From: Dielma fastidiosa
GTDB lineage: Bacteria; Bacillota_I; Bacilli_A; Erysipelotrichales; Erysipelotrichaceae
NCBI RefSeq assembly: GCF_000313565.1
Contig: NZ_HE578923.1
Location: 433,445 to 497,444 of the forward strand
Direction of reading: 5' to 3'
DNA length: 64,000 bases
The translations under genes were made by a program, and so were the position numbers. This document shows positions 16,741-25,998 of this stretch, in pieces (position 1 is the first letter of the stretch; the number at the start of each line of letters is the position of its first letter). Under the pieces are notes generated by a model, which worked only from the letters and a program-made list of their open reading frames with translations, was not told where the DNA came from and did no database searches.

Positions 16741-17205
16741 ATGGAAACAAAAGAGGTAATCCTTGATTTACGCAAAAAACTGAAATTGTCTCAGGATGAA
16801 TTTGCGGCTAGATTATTTGTCACAAGACAGGCAGTCTCACGCTGGGAGACAGGCGAAACGATTCCCAATGTTGATACGTTAAAGCTGATTGCGAAAACCT
16901 TTGACATCTCTGTGGATGAACTATTGGGTCAGCCAGTCAGCATTTGTCAAAGCTGCGGTATGACAATGACGAAGGAAAGTGATTTAGGGAGTGAAAGTGA
17001 TGGCCGCCGTTCTCACGAATACTGCGCGTTTTGTTATCAGCACGGCGCCTTTACAGCAGATCTGACAATGGCTGAATTGGCTGAACAGAATTTACAATCA
17101 CTGGCTGAATGGAATAAAGAAAACAACTTGAACCTGAATGTTGAAGAAGCGAGAGAACAATTATTGGCGTATCTGCCGACATTAAAGCGCTGGCAGGGGA
17201 AATAA
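16741..17205 (+). CDS. XRE-family regulator with C-terminal zinc ribbon
   Basis: A 154-residue protein. Residues 5-60 form an XRE helix-turn-helix (LSQDEFAARLFVTRQAVSRWETG). Residues 68-102 contain CQSCGMTM and YCAFCYQHG, two CxxC knuckles of the putative zinc-ribbon domain often fused to XRE proteins. The C-terminal helical tail is about 50 residues. AAGGAGG precedes the ATG. Such fusions are common stand-alone regulators in the Bacillota; ligand and targets are unknown. Confidence 0.85.
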   Translation: METKEVILDLRKKLKLSQDEFAARLFVTRQAVSRWETGETIPNVDTLKLIAKTFDISVDELLGQPVSICQSCGMTMTKESDLGSESDGRRSHEYCAFCYQHGAFTADLTMAELAEQNLQSLAEWNKENNLNLNVEEAREQLLAYLPTLKRWQGK

Positions 17206-17215
17206 ATCTATGAGA

Positions 17216-17240
17216 ATGGGCATTTAATGCTCATTTTTTT
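17216..17240 (+). terminator. Terminator of the zinc-ribbon regulator gene
   Basis: ATGGGCA (17216-17222) pairs with TGCTCAT (17228-17234), with one G-U pair, followed by a run of seven T. Confidence 0.75.
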
Positions 17241-17267
17241 GTGTTACCCGCTTTGATGCAGTATAAT
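17239..17267 (+). promoter_or_regulatory. Promoter of the three-gene exported-protein operon
   Basis: TTGTGT (17239-17244), a 17-base spacer and TATAAT (17262-17267), 58 bases before the first start. The -35 overlaps the T run of the preceding terminator. Confidence 0.5.
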
Positions 17268-17324
17268 AAAAATATAGAAAACAATGAATGAATTATTTAT
17301 TGTTGGACAGTGGGAGGAATGTGT

Positions 17325-17750
17325 ATGAAGAAGTACCTTATATTAAGTATTGCTGCAGTTATTCTATTTACCTCCGTATATTTCTACATCACTTTTAATC
17401 AAAATCCTATAACGCTTAATATTTATATTGAACCAACAAATATTTCCGAACAGAATATCAGTACGGTAACCTTTTGTACAGAGTATGATCAGAATGCGAA
17501 ATTCAGTCAGACCATTGACGCGGATTTAATTCTTCAGCTGATGGAATTAGCACCTGAAGGCAACCCTAATAATCAGACGCCGTCAGCGAAAAATCATTGT
17601 ACAAGTGAGACAAAGATATTGATTGATATGAACAAAACAACAAATGATGAGCTGATTGATCTATTAGCTCAAAAGGAAATTTTATATGGTATTGATGATA
17701 AAAAGGGCACGATAATTATCGAGAAGGATATGATTCACGTTTTGGATTAA
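17325..17750 (+). CDS. Short membrane-anchored exported protein, unknown
   Basis: A 141-residue protein with an N-terminal anchor (YLILSIAAVILFTSVYFYITF) and an external domain of about 115 residues with two Cys (TFCTEYD and KNHCTSE) that could form a disulphide. It ends in a strand-rich stretch (ILYGIDDKKGTIIIEKDMIHVL). GGGAGGA precedes the ATG at 17325; the upstream in-frame GTG and ATG overlap that site. It is first of three consecutive genes for exported proteins. I do not recognise the family. Confidence 0.65.
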   Translation: MKKYLILSIAAVILFTSVYFYITFNQNPITLNIYIEPTNISEQNISTVTFCTEYDQNAKFSQTIDADLILQLMELAPEGNPNNQTPSAKNHCTSETKILIDMNKTTNDELIDLLAQKEILYGIDDKKGTIIIEKDMIHVLD

Positions 17751-17799
17751 ATATAAAATATATTAAGATAGAGTATAGACCCTGAAAGGGGAGGGTTTA

Positions 17800-18579
17800 A
17801 TGAAACGATATATTTTGGTCATGCTTGGCTTTTTGTTATTCAATTCCTCAGCATTATCTCAAAACGATCTACACAAGATTCATCCGGAAAATGATTATGT
17901 CTACTATTTAGATGCGGCAGTTGAAAATGAAACAGAAGGTGACTGGTTCAAAACAAGGACCGGTTCATTTTACTTGCCTTTTATCAATGTTGATAATGAA
18001 GAAGTATCCAAATTTAATCAGAATCTTGAATTATTGTATTATACATTTTATCCATATGTGGTAAATCATACGGATGATGAACAGGTGTATATTTTAGAAG
18101 CAAAGCAATTTCAATCAGAGGACATGGTAACTGTATTATTTAAGTTCATTAGAACTTACAACTATTATGATAGTATCATAGACACGGCTTTCACAATATT
18201 GCCTGTTAATATTGATTTAAATAATAATCGCATACTTACCCAAGAAGAAGTATTAAAGCGTTCAGGCTACACTATGTCTGAAATGATTGACTATATCGAA
18301 AAACAGATCTTGTTGAAGGGATATTATATTAATGAAACAAATGTATTTCCTTTAGAATTAGAGGACGGAGTTTTGCTTTGGGATAAATATACTCACCACT
18401 TACAACAATCACAGCGGCTTGAGTATTTTAATAGTTCTCCTACTATTCATTTGTTTTTTGATGATAACGGTCAGCTTAATATTATCGTGCCAATCAAGAG
18501 TATGCGTAATCAATTTATTAATCACCAGCCTGTTTATTATGAAAGCTTTGTTATGCCGATAAAGGAGGAAGCAGAATGA
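17800..18579 (+). CDS. Secreted protein related to its downstream neighbour
   Basis: A 259-residue protein with a signal peptide (ILVMLGFLLFNSSALSQ). It has a segment TGSFYLPFINVDNEEVSKFN (near residues 52-71) that closely parallels TGAFIYPFININNEEASQVN in the next protein. The layout (a conserved N-terminal strand, a long middle with FTILPVNIDLNNNRILTQEE, and a C-terminal LFFDDNGQLNIIVPI) resembles DUF3298/RsiV-type extracellular domains. That resemblance is weak. AAGGGGAGG precedes the ATG. It overlaps the next gene by 4 bases (ATGA). Function unknown. Confidence 0.65.
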   Translation: MKRYILVMLGFLLFNSSALSQNDLHKIHPENDYVYYLDAAVENETEGDWFKTRTGSFYLPFINVDNEEVSKFNQNLELLYYTFYPYVVNHTDDEQVYILEAKQFQSEDMVTVLFKFIRTYNYYDSIIDTAFTILPVNIDLNNNRILTQEEVLKRSGYTMSEMIDYIEKQILLKGYYINETNVFPLELEDGVLLWDKYTHHLQQSQRLEYFNSSPTIHLFFDDNGQLNIIVPIKSMRNQFINHQPVYYESFVMPIKEEAE

Positions 18580-19463
18580 AATATTTAATAATTTTTCTGC
18601 TTCTGATGCTAAGCGGCTGTCAAAGTAGTGTAAATCATATAAATGTACGGCAGAAAGCTATTCAGCCAGTGTATGTATTATTAAAAGTGGATAAAAACAA
18701 ACGGCTTTTCAGTACAGAGATTACCCCGCAAAATCAGGTGCAGCTAATAAACTCTTCCTCTGAAAAAGATGCGGTGAAAATAATTCCTGATCAAGAATAT
18801 GTGTTTGTTTATAATGTTGCACAAGAAAGTACAGGTGTCTGCGAGGATTGGCTGAATTGTACAACCGGTGCTTTCATCTATCCATTCATCAATATCAATA
18901 ATGAAGAAGCTTCACAAGTGAATCAAATGACATATCGCAGAGTAAGCGGAACTTATCAAAAAGACAAATTTATAGAAAATGATATAAAGGCAGTCCATGA
19001 ATTTAAAACATATGAGAATGATCATTGCTTATCTGTGTTATTGAAATGGCAGAGTTTCTATTCAAAAGCAGCTGGTGGTATGTGGAATATTGATGATGAT
19101 CGAATTTTTATAGCCTATAATTATGATTTTAGCACGCATAAAACATTATCAAATCTTGATTTATTAGCTACGTTTGGTTATACGGCGGAAACCTATGAAG
19201 AGAAGATAACTGAACAATTAGCGGAAATGGGAATTAATGTAGTTGATATTCCATTGGGCGTTTTTGATAAAGATGTAGAAGAAAATGAACATTATGTTTA
19301 CTATTCAACAGAAAAATATCACTGGTTTGATCCGTATGGTGTACAGCTCAATGAAGAAAGTTCTTGCCTTTATATTGATGAAAACGGTAAACTATCTGTG
19401 ATTCTTGGGGTGAATATTGGTGAAGATGTTAATAAGCGATACTATATCAAAATGAATGTTTAA
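18576..19463 (+). CDS. Lipoprotein related to its upstream neighbour
   Basis: A 295-residue lipoprotein with signal peptide and lipobox (MKYLIIFLLLMLSGC; Cys near residue 15 would be lipidated). The extracellular part contains TGAFIYPFININNEEASQVN, DFSTHKTLSNLDLLATFGYT and LYIDENGKLSVILGV. These match the upstream protein's counterparts and the general plan of DUF3298-like domains. AAAGGAGG precedes the ATG inside the end of the upstream gene. The two genes probably arose by duplication and may act together at the outer membrane face. Role unknown. Confidence 0.7.
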   Translation: MKYLIIFLLLMLSGCQSSVNHINVRQKAIQPVYVLLKVDKNKRLFSTEITPQNQVQLINSSSEKDAVKIIPDQEYVFVYNVAQESTGVCEDWLNCTTGAFIYPFININNEEASQVNQMTYRRVSGTYQKDKFIENDIKAVHEFKTYENDHCLSVLLKWQSFYSKAAGGMWNIDDDRIFIAYNYDFSTHKTLSNLDLLATFGYTAETYEEKITEQLAEMGINVVDIPLGVFDKDVEENEHYVYYSTEKYHWFDPYGVQLNEESSCLYIDENGKLSVILGVNIGEDVNKRYYIKMNV

Positions 19464-19479
19464 GTGAATCAATAGACAA

Positions 19480-19514
19480 AAATGGTCAGCTAATATGCCT
19501 GACCATTTGTTATT
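19480..19514 (+). terminator. Terminator of the exported-protein operon
   Basis: AAATGGTCAG (19480-19489) pairs perfectly with CTGACCATTT (19499-19508), followed by GTTATTT. Confidence 0.75.
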
Positions 19515-19517
19515 TAT

Positions 19518-20034
19518 GCTGTAAATAAAAGAAAATGCCCTGATTGAATATCCTTAGCAAGTTAGTTTTTTCAATCAGTCAAATAAATTTTTCATTTCTT
19601 AGTTTTAAAGTTTTTAACAGCTGTGCCTATCACTATGCCAACAATCATCCCTAAAACAAGTCCTAAACACATAAATGTCCCCATCTTGCCCTGAGAAATG
19701 CCTGCAAAACAGCCTATTGCCAGTCCAGCCAGCATCCCTGTAAACATCCAAATTGTAACCAATTGATTATTGCTGTTCATAAATGCTCCTTTTGATTTAT
19801 CAAGATTGCTTTACTTTAACGCTTTAAACAAATCTGATTGTATTTTCTCAATTATATAACTGCTGAAACAATCCGTCAATTGCGGTACAGCTTGCGTCTT
19901 ATGCTATCATATTAAACAGCCAGCAGCTGCAAAATGCTAAGCATATTTTCCGCAATTATCCTCTTTGAATTTGGTTCCTGCTGCCGCTGTAAATAAAAGG
20001 AAATGCCCTGCCTGCTGAATATCCCTAACAACTT
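19518..20034. repeat. Diverged direct repeat pair flanking a small gene
   Basis: Copy 1 at 19518-19564 and copy 2 at 19986-20034 share GCTGTAAATAAAAG, AAATGCCCTG and TGAATATCC, with a 3-base indel and a few substitutions. The two lie on the same strand about 470 bases apart, bracketing the small membrane-protein gene at 19592-19780. Copy 2 lies in the leader of sigG. Confidence 0.6.
19592..19780 (-). CDS. Small glycine-rich two-helix membrane protein
   Basis: A 62-residue protein with two membrane helices rich in Gly (WMFTGMLAGLAIGCFAGI and MCLGLVLGMIVGIVIGTAV) and a basic tail. AAGGAG lies at good spacing before the ATG. It resembles short glycine-zipper membrane proteins of unknown role. 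It is flanked by a diverged 47-49-base direct repeat, which may mean it was inserted or mobilised. Confidence 0.6.
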   Translation of the reverse strand: MNSNNQLVTIWMFTGMLAGLAIGCFAGISQGKMGTFMCLGLVLGMIVGIVIGTAVKNFKTKK

Positions 20035-20068
20035 AAGGGGACAATGAAATCATGCAGGAGGGATCGTT

Positions 20069-20845
20069 GTGAGTCGTTATAAAGTAGATATTTGTGGCAT
20101 CAACACAAATGAATTGAAGGTTTTAAATAATGCGGAAATGGTACGTTTGTTCCAAGCCTTGCAGGCGGGGGATCTAAGTGCCAAGGAAACATTAATTCAA
20201 GGTAATTTAAAACTGGTATTAAGCATTGTACAGCGTTTCGCATCGCGCTGTGATAATATGGATGATTTATTTCAGGTTGGCTGTATCGGCTTGATTAAAT
20301 CAATCGATAATTTTGATTTAAAGCATGAGGTGCGTTTTTCGACTTATGCGGTACCGATGATTATGGGTGAAATTAAGCGCTATCTGCGTGATAATCAGGT
20401 CATGCGGGTATCTCGTCACTGCCGGGATTTGGCTTATCAGATCTTCAAAATAAAAGAAGCCTATATGCATGAAAACAGCTGTGAACCAAGCATTGAATAT
20501 CTGGCGCAGGCGTGTGAGGTCAAAGTCAAGGATGTTGTGGAAGCATTGGATTCAGTACAGAGTGTCGTTTCTATTTTTGAGCCGATGTATAACAGTGACG
20601 GTGATGAGATGATGCTTGTTGATCAGATTAAGGACAGCAAGGATGAAATTGCTTTGCTGAATAATCTGCTGACTTTAAAGAAGAGTATGAAAAATCTTCA
20701 GCCTAAGGAATTAGAGATTCTGCGTAAACGCTATTTTCTCGACAATACGCAAAGTGAAATAGCCCGCGAAATGGGGATTTCACAGGCTCAGGTGTCAAGG
20801 CTGGAAAAGAGTGCGATTGCCTGTTTAAGAAAAGAATTTGATTAA
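20069..20845 (+). CDS. sigG: RNA polymerase sporulation sigma factor G
   Basis: The late forespore-specific sigma factor. The 258-residue protein begins MSRYKVDICGINT, close to the SigG N terminus of Bacillus. It contains LVLSIVQRF, DDLFQVGCIGLIKSIDNFD, RFSTYAVPMIMGEIKRYLRD (region 2) and a C-terminal region 4 (QSEIAREMGISQAQVSRLEKS). The start is GTG, with AGGAGG six bases upstream. The SigF paralogue is less likely given the N terminus and the neighbouring ylmC/sepF context. A TGAATA like the -35 of SigF/SigG promoters occurs in the leader, but no convincing -10 partner is visible. Confidence 0.93.
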   Translation: MSRYKVDICGINTNELKVLNNAEMVRLFQALQAGDLSAKETLIQGNLKLVLSIVQRFASRCDNMDDLFQVGCIGLIKSIDNFDLKHEVRFSTYAVPMIMGEIKRYLRDNQVMRVSRHCRDLAYQIFKIKEAYMHENSCEPSIEYLAQACEVKVKDVVEALDSVQSVVSIFEPMYNSDGDEMMLVDQIKDSKDEIALLNNLLTLKKSMKNLQPKELEILRKRYFLDNTQSEIAREMGISQAQVSRLEKSAIACLRKEFD

Positions 20846-20892
20846 ACAGGAACTTTTTTTAAATTTCACCATAGACTAGAATAGGTGATCAT

Positions 20893-21153
20893 ATGAAGCT
20901 GAATGAATTGCTGCACAAAAAAGTAATCAGTGTTGACGGCAAGGAGCTTGGCCTGATCAGTGATATGGAGCTGGATCAGTGTCTTTGTGTAAAAACGATT
21001 TATGTCTGTGAAATAAAACGGGGAATTGCACGTTTTTTGCCATGGCTGTTTAATGACTGCTGTGAAAAGATTAATGTCGAACAGATTACCAATATCGGAG
21101 AAGATGTCATATTAGTGAAGAAAGAACGTGTCTTTGTCGATAAAAGTCGATGA
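20893..21153 (+). CDS. ylmC: YlmC/YmxH-family PRC-barrel protein
   Basis: An 86-residue protein with the YlmC/YmxH pattern MKLNELLHKKVISVDGKELG, typical of PRC-barrel-like sporulation-associated proteins. It continues LISDMELD and ends in VILVKKERV. It lies 47 bases after sigG, as in Bacillus where sigG is followed by ylmA/ylmC, and before sepF. Its molecular role is not well defined. A terminator follows. Confidence 0.85.
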   Translation: MKLNELLHKKVISVDGKELGLISDMELDQCLCVKTIYVCEIKRGIARFLPWLFNDCCEKINVEQITNIGEDVILVKKERVFVDKSR

Positions 21154-21168
21154 AAATTCTGTGAAAGA

Positions 21169-21200
21169 AAGGAAAGTTTTGACTTTTCCTTTTTTTTATT
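21169..21200 (+). terminator. Terminator after ylmC
   Basis: AAGGAAAGT pairs with ACTTTTCCTT around a short loop, followed by a long T run. It separates sigG-ylmC from the sepF operon. Confidence 0.7.
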
Positions 21201-21210
21201 GGAAGGGATA

Positions 21211-21219
21211 TGATATAAT
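21211..21219 (+). promoter_or_regulatory. Extended -10 promoter of sepF
   Basis: TGATATAAT (TGn followed by TATAAT) lies 25 bases before the sepF start, directly after the ylmC terminator. Confidence 0.55.
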
Positions 21220-21243
21220 GAAAAAGCATATGGAGGAGTCATT

Positions 21244-21645
21244 ATGGGAATCAAAGATAAATTTAAAGAATTTATAGCTCCAATGGATGAAGATGAAGTA
21301 CTGGAACTAGACCCTGAGGAAGTTCAGGCAATCAGTAAATACGAAGCACCTAAGTCTAAAGTTGTTTCTAATGCCAGTTTTGATACAAAAATGGTATTGT
21401 TTGAACCACGTTCTTTTGATGAGGCTCAAGAGATTGGACGCCGTTTAAAGGATAATAAAGCTGCCGTGATTAATTTACATAAGTTACAGCGTGATTATGC
21501 TCAGCGTACAATTGACTTTTTGACAGGTGTTGTTTTTGCACTTGATGGAACGATTCAGAAAATTGGTCAGAATGTTATCCTGTGCGCGCCGAAATCAATT
21601 GGTGTAAATGGTAAGATCAACGTTGATGGTGAAGATGAACAATGA
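21244..21645 (+). CDS. sepF: Cell division protein SepF
   Basis: Binds the FtsZ C-terminal peptide and anchors and bundles FtsZ filaments at the septum. The 133-residue protein has an N-terminal amphipathic membrane-targeting helix (MGIKDKFKEFIAPMDED), a short linker, and the SepF core from about residue 45 (FEPRSFDEAQEIGRRLKDN, then RTIDFLTGVVFALDGTIQKI). GGAGG precedes the ATG. It overlaps ylmH by 11 bases. ftsZ, its partner, lies 21 kb downstream in this window. Confidence 0.95.
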   Translation: MGIKDKFKEFIAPMDEDEVLELDPEEVQAISKYEAPKSKVVSNASFDTKMVLFEPRSFDEAQEIGRRLKDNKAAVINLHKLQRDYAQRTIDFLTGVVFALDGTIQKIGQNVILCAPKSIGVNGKINVDGEDEQ

Positions 21646-22393
21646 TTGGCTGATTCATTTTAAAGGATATGAAGAACAAGCAAAACGGTTTGATGATCTA
21701 GTAGATGCGGTTGTGTTTAAGCATCGTCAGATTATCACACCTTTTTTAAATGAACCTGAGCAGGAAGTGCTGAAGAAGGTTGTTGGCAGCCGCTGTTTTA
21801 TGAAGCTTGACGGCGGTTATCCAGAAGCGGAGAAAAAACGGGCGCTGCTATGTTTTGATGAATCAGAAGATCAAAAAGTCGATCTGACACTTTTGAAGGC
21901 GGAGTATGCTCAGACCTATGTTAAGCTGAGTCATCGGGATGCGCTGGGTGCTTTGCTGAATATTGGCCTGCGCAGCGATCAGTTTGGTGATATCAGTGTT
22001 AAAGAGGGTGTGATTTATGTATATACTGTCAGTGAGGTAGCACAATATATTATTGATGAATGCCGTAAGATTGGCCGGGCTTCAATCCGCTTTAAAATCT
22101 GTGATCAGCCGGCTGTCATTGAAAAGGATATCCGCTGGATACAGAAAATTGTCTCCGGCAATCGTTTGGATACCTTGGTTGCTGCTTGCTGCAATTTGTC
22201 CAGAAGCAAGGCTGCGGCTTTGATTAAGGGCGGAAATGTGCAGGTGAATCATCTTCTGCTTGAAGATTGCAGCGCATTGTGCAATAATAATGCTGTGCTT
22301 TCAATCCGCGGATATGGACGTTTTATCTATAAAGGTATATGCAAGCAGACAAAAAAAGAGCACTATGTGATTGAACTGGGACTATTTCAGTAA
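21635..22393 (+). CDS. ylmH: YlmH-family RNA-binding protein with S4 domain
   Basis: A 252-residue protein: an N-terminal YlmH domain, then a C-terminal S4 RNA-binding domain (RLDTLVAACCNLSRSKAAAL, then IKGGNVQVNHLLL). YlmH family members bind the ribosome/peptidyl-tRNA and have been linked to ribosome rescue. The ATG at 21635 lies inside the end of sepF after GGTGAAG, giving coupled translation. An in-frame upstream start at 21608 is not supported. Usual YlmG between sepF and ylmH is absent. Confidence 0.9.
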   Translation: MNNDWLIHFKGYEEQAKRFDDLVDAVVFKHRQIITPFLNEPEQEVLKKVVGSRCFMKLDGGYPEAEKKRALLCFDESEDQKVDLTLLKAEYAQTYVKLSHRDALGALLNIGLRSDQFGDISVKEGVIYVYTVSEVAQYIIDECRKIGRASIRFKICDQPAVIEKDIRWIQKIVSGNRLDTLVAACCNLSRSKAAALIKGGNVQVNHLLLEDCSALCNNNAVLSIRGYGRFIYKGICKQTKKEHYVIELGLFQ

Positions 22394-22405
22394 GGGGTGA
22401 GCACA

Positions 22406-22864
22406 ATGTCAAAGATACAATTTGAAATAATGCGTAACGGTTATAACCGCTATCAGGTCGATGATTGCATCGGGCGCATGAGTGATGACCTTGACGAACT
22501 GAAAAAAAAGCTGGAGCTGTATACGGATCGCTGTGAAACATTAGAAAAGCAATGTCAGGATATGAAAGAAAAATATACGACATTGTCAGGTGAACTGCGG
22601 ATGAAGGAACAGGCGGCTGAAGATATCGCACGGATTGCTTTGCGTGAGGCAAATGTGATCGTAGCGACGGCCCAGGATAATGCGGATGTGATTATTCAGG
22701 AGGCATTGGCTTCGGCTAAGCAGATTCTGCTTGAAGTCAGCAAGCTTGGTGAAGAAACCGGTGAGGTAAAAAGCCGGATGATGGAACAGCTTGAAGAACT
22801 GACGAATGCATTGGAATCGTTTGAAGTTCCGCCGCTGCCGGATTTGAGTTTATTAAAAGATTAA
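22406..22864 (+). CDS. divIVA: DivIVA-family cell division protein
   Basis: A 152-residue coiled-coil protein that recognises negatively curved membrane at poles and septa. The N-terminal lipid-binding domain reads FEIMRNGYNRYQVDDCIGRM, with the family's GY-x-x-x-V-D pattern. A long coiled coil (about residues 28-75) and a helical C-terminal part (QEALASAKQILLEVSKL) follow. AGGGGTGAG precedes the ATG at 22406. Last gene of sepF-ylmH-divIVA, directly before the ileS T-box, as in Bacillus. Confidence 0.9.
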   Translation: MSKIQFEIMRNGYNRYQVDDCIGRMSDDLDELKKKLELYTDRCETLEKQCQDMKEKYTTLSGELRMKEQAAEDIARIALREANVIVATAQDNADVIIQEALASAKQILLEVSKLGEETGEVKSRMMEQLEELTNALESFEVPPLPDLSLLKD

Positions 22865-22867
22865 AAG

Positions 22868-23090
22868 TAAAAGCTGTGAATAAGACGTGCCTTATGAATG
22901 AATGCATAGAGATCTGATGGCTGGTGGAAATCAGAGTGAAGTTCATATGGAGATCACTTAGGAGCTGATTTTCTGAATTGAGTAGGGAAATCCGTAAAGC
23001 CTTGCGTTATAGGGGAAAGAGTGCACAGTGCAAGCTGTGAACTAAGGTGGTACCACGTTGTCAGCGTCCTTAGATGAGGACGTTTTTTTA
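22868..23090 (+). promoter_or_regulatory. T-box leader of ileS
   Basis: A roughly 220-base leader between divIVA and ileS. It holds the conserved T-box bulge AAGGTGGTACCACG (about 23044-23057), an upstream structured stem region with a candidate Ile specifier codon ATC at 22953-22955, and a terminator hairpin CGTCCT (23065-23070) / AGGACG (23077-23082) with a T run. Uncharged tRNA-Ile would favour antitermination and read-through into ileS. The exact specifier codon is my inference. Confidence 0.85.
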
Positions 23091-23112
23091 TGTTTCAGGG
23101 AGGAAAAGAGAA

Positions 23113-25866
23113 ATGGATTTTAAAGACACATTACTGATGCCCAAGACTGAATTTGAAATGAGAGGGAAACTGCCAAGCAAAGAACCAAAATTTCAAGAGC
23201 GTTGGGAATCAATGCATCTCTATGAGAAGATGCTGGAAAAAAGAGCGGGGGCAGAGGATTTTGTATTGCATGACGGGCCTCCGTATGCCAATGGCGCTAT
23301 GCATATCGGTCATGCGCTGAATAAGACATTAAAGGATATTATCAATCGTTCTAAGTTTATGGAAGGCTACCGAGTTGATTTTGTGCCGGGCTGGGATACT
23401 CACGGCTTGCCAATTGAAAATGCGATGCAGAAGCTTGGTTATGACCGTAAGAAAATGGAATTAGCTGAATTCAGAAAGCACTGCTATGATTATGCGATGG
23501 AGCAGGTAGCGAATCAGATGAAGGATCAAAAGGCACTGGGTACAGTCGCTGATTATGATCATCCTTATATTACATTACAGAAGGAATTTGAAAGCCGCCA
23601 GATTGAGATTTTTGGCAAAATGGCGATGGATGGTTTAATTTATAAGGGGCTAAAGCCTGTTTATTGGTCACCATCCAGTGAAAGTGCGTTAGCTGAGGCT
23701 GAAATTGAGTATCATGATATCAAATCACCGACTATTTTCGTTAAGTTTAATGTTGAAGACGGCAAAGGCTTGCTGAATCCAGAAACGGACAGTTTTGTTA
23801 TTTGGACAACAACCCCGTGGACTATCCCGGCGAATCTGGCAATCTGCTTAAATGAACGTCTGGAATACGCTTTAGTGAAGAGTGAAAAGGGTAATTTGGT
23901 TGTCTTAAAAGAATTGGTTGACAGCTTATGGGAAAAATTTGGTTTACAGGAAAAAGAAATCCTGAAAACATTTAAGGGCAAAGAGCTTGAAATGATTACG
24001 ACCAAGCATCCGTTCTATGACCGCACCAGTGTGATTATTCTGGGTGATCATGTTACGGCGGAAGCTGGTACAGGCTGTGTACATACGGCTCCGGGACATG
24101 GTATGGATGACTTCATCGTTGGCTGTAAATATGGCTTGCCTGCCTTGTGTCCGGTAGATGAGCATGGCTGTCTGACGGCTGAGGCCGGTGATTTCTTAAA
24201 GGGTCAGTTTGTGGATGACGCCAATAAGACAGTTGTGATGAAATTGGATGAATTAGGCGCGTTGATGAAGATGGAATGGATCACTCACTCCTATCCGCAT
24301 GACTGGCGTACCAAAAAGCCGATTATTTTCCGTGCAACGGATCAGTGGTTTGCTTCCATTGATAAGATTCGTGAAAAGCTGCTGGAACAAATCAAAGAAG
24401 TAAAATGGACACCGGCATGGGGTGAGACACGCCTTTACAACATGATTCGTGACCGCGGTGACTGGTGTATTTCCCGTCAGCGTGCATGGGGTGTGCCAAT
24501 TCCTATTTTCTATGCTGAAGATAATACGCCGATTATGGATGAAAAGGTGTTTAAGCATGTAGCTGGCCTGTTCCGTGAATTCGGCAGTAATGTATGGTTT
24601 GAACGTGAAGCGAAGGATCTGCTGCCGGCAGGCTTTACGCATCCTGGTTCACCGAATAACCAATTCCGTAAAGAACTGGATACGATGGATGTTTGGTTTG
24701 ACTCCGGTTCATCACATACTGGTGTATTAGTTGAACGCGGCATGAAATTCCCGTCAGATCTATATTTAGAAGGCAGTGATCAATACCGCGGCTGGTTTAA
24801 TTCATCTTTAATTATTGCTGTTGCGATGTACGGTGTTGCACCTTATCGCCAAGTATTAAGCCATGGCTTTATTCTTGACGGCAAGGGTGAGAAAATGTCT
24901 AAATCAGGCGGTAATTCAGTATCACCGGAAAAGGTAATGAAACAGTATGGTGCTGATATTCTCCGCTTATGGGGCGCTTCTATCGATTATCAGGCAGATG
25001 TTCGTGTATCTGATGATATTTTGAAACAATGTGCGGAAAACTATCGTAAGGTTAGAAATACTTTCCGTTTCTTGTTAGCCAATATCAATCCTGAAGATTT
25101 CACGGAGCATGAACTGGTAGCTGTCAAGGATCTTACAGATATTGATCAATACATGATTATCAAGCTGAATGAAGTGATTGAAGAGGTTATCAAGAGCTAT
25201 GATGAATTTGATTTTGCGAATGTAACCAGCACTTTAACAAATTACATGACGAATGAGCTGAGTGCTTATTATCTGGATTTCACAAAAGATATCCTGTATA
25301 TTGAAGCGAAGAATGATCCGCGCCGCCGTCAGGTACAAAGTGTTTTAGCTATGTGCTGTGATGCGCTACTGCGTCTGTGGGCGCCGATTCTCGTTCATAC
25401 AGCTGAAGAGATTAATGATTTCTTTAAGCCAGGCAGTGAAAGCATCCATCTGCAGACTTTCCCTAAGGCTGTGGAAATGGAAAATGCGGAAGCGATTAAA
25501 GCGAAGATGGAACGTCTGCTGCTGATTCGCTCGGATATTTTTAAGGCATTGGAAGAAGCCCGTGCTGAGAAGATTATCGGTAAATCATTGGAAGCTAAGG
25601 TTCTTGTGAATCTGAGTGAAGAAGATGCGAAAATCGTTGATGAAATGCTGGGCGGCAAGTTTGCACAATGGCTGATTGTCTCAGAAGCGGTATTGACAAA
25701 TACAGCCCTGAAAGCCTATGAGGTATGTTCAGTTGCCGTTGAAAAGATGGACGGCATCGTATGTCCTCGCTGCTGGACTGTTCATAATGATACCAATGAG
25801 CATGGTCTGTGCGACCGCTGTGCTGAGGTTGTAAAGAGGGAATATCCTGAATTCAAACCTGAATAG
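23113..25866 (+). CDS. ileS: Isoleucyl-tRNA synthetase
   Basis: Charges tRNA-Ile with isoleucine and edits misactivated valine. The 917-residue class I synthetase has the HIGH motif in [14 protein letters not shown] near residue 63, an editing domain with [11 protein letters not shown] near 233, the KMSKS motif in [11 protein letters not shown] near 595, and C-terminal Cys pairs (CPRCW, CDRC) of the zinc-binding domain. The frame runs upstream to 23074, but that start lies in the T-box terminator; GGGAGG precedes the ATG at 23113. A strong terminator follows. Confidence 0.97.
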   Translation: MDFKDTLLMPKTEFEMRGKLPSKEPKFQERWESMHLYEKMLEKRAGAEDFVLHDGPPYANGAMHIGHALNKTLKDIINRSKFMEGYRVDFVPGWDTHGLPIENAMQKLGYDRKKMELAEFRKHCYDYAMEQVANQMKDQKALGTVADYDHPYITLQKEFESRQIEIFGKMAMDGLIYKGLKPVYWSPSSESALAEAEIEYHDIKSPTIFVKFNVEDGKGLLNPETDSFVIWTTTPWTIPANLAICLNERLEYALVKSEKGNLVVLKELVDSLWEKFGLQEKEILKTFKGKELEMITTKHPFYDRTSVIILGDHVTAEAGTGCVHTAPGHGMDDFIVGCKYGLPALCPVDEHGCLTAEAGDFLKGQFVDDANKTVVMKLDELGALMKMEWITHSYPHDWRTKKPIIFRATDQWFASIDKIREKLLEQIKEVKWTPAWGETRLYNMIRDRGDWCISRQRAWGVPIPIFYAEDNTPIMDEKVFKHVAGLFREFGSNVWFEREAKDLLPAGFTHPGSPNNQFRKELDTMDVWFDSGSSHTGVLVERGMKFPSDLYLEGSDQYRGWFNSSLIIAVAMYGVAPYRQVLSHGFILDGKGEKMSKSGGNSVSPEKVMKQYGADILRLWGASIDYQADVRVSDDILKQCAENYRKVRNTFRFLLANINPEDFTEHELVAVKDLTDIDQYMIIKLNEVIEEVIKSYDEFDFANVTSTLTNYMTNELSAYYLDFTKDILYIEAKNDPRRRQVQSVLAMCCDALLRLWAPILVHTAEEINDFFKPGSESIHLQTFPKAVEMENAEAIKAKMERLLLIRSDIFKALEEARAEKIIGKSLEAKVLVNLSEEDAKIVDEMLGGKFAQWLIVSEAVLTNTALKAYEVCSVAVEKMDGIVCPRCWTVHNDTNEHGLCDRCAEVVKREYPEFKPE

Positions 25867-25875
25867 AAATAAAAG

Positions 25876-25917
25876 AATCCTCTTGATAGGCTGGTGCCTG
25901 TCAGGAGGATTTTCTTG
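25876..25917 (+). terminator. Terminator of ileS
   Basis: AATCCTCTTGATAGG (25876-25890) pairs almost fully with CCTGTCAGGAGGATT (25897-25911), then TTCTTGTT. Confidence 0.85.
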
Positions 25918-25998
25918 TTAAGAAAAAAGAACTGATTGACAGTTCTTAGCAAATAAAATATTGTTAGAATAATTTTGAATTTTCATATGAATAGCTGA

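Noticed and set aside
8440-19960. 16-base near match (AATTGCGGAAAATATG) between 8.4 kb and, inverted, 19.9 kb
   Set aside because: About one such match is expected by chance in a window this size.
24253-24642. Long antisense frame within ileS
   Set aside because: Shadow of a strongly conserved gene on the other strand; no start signals and no family.
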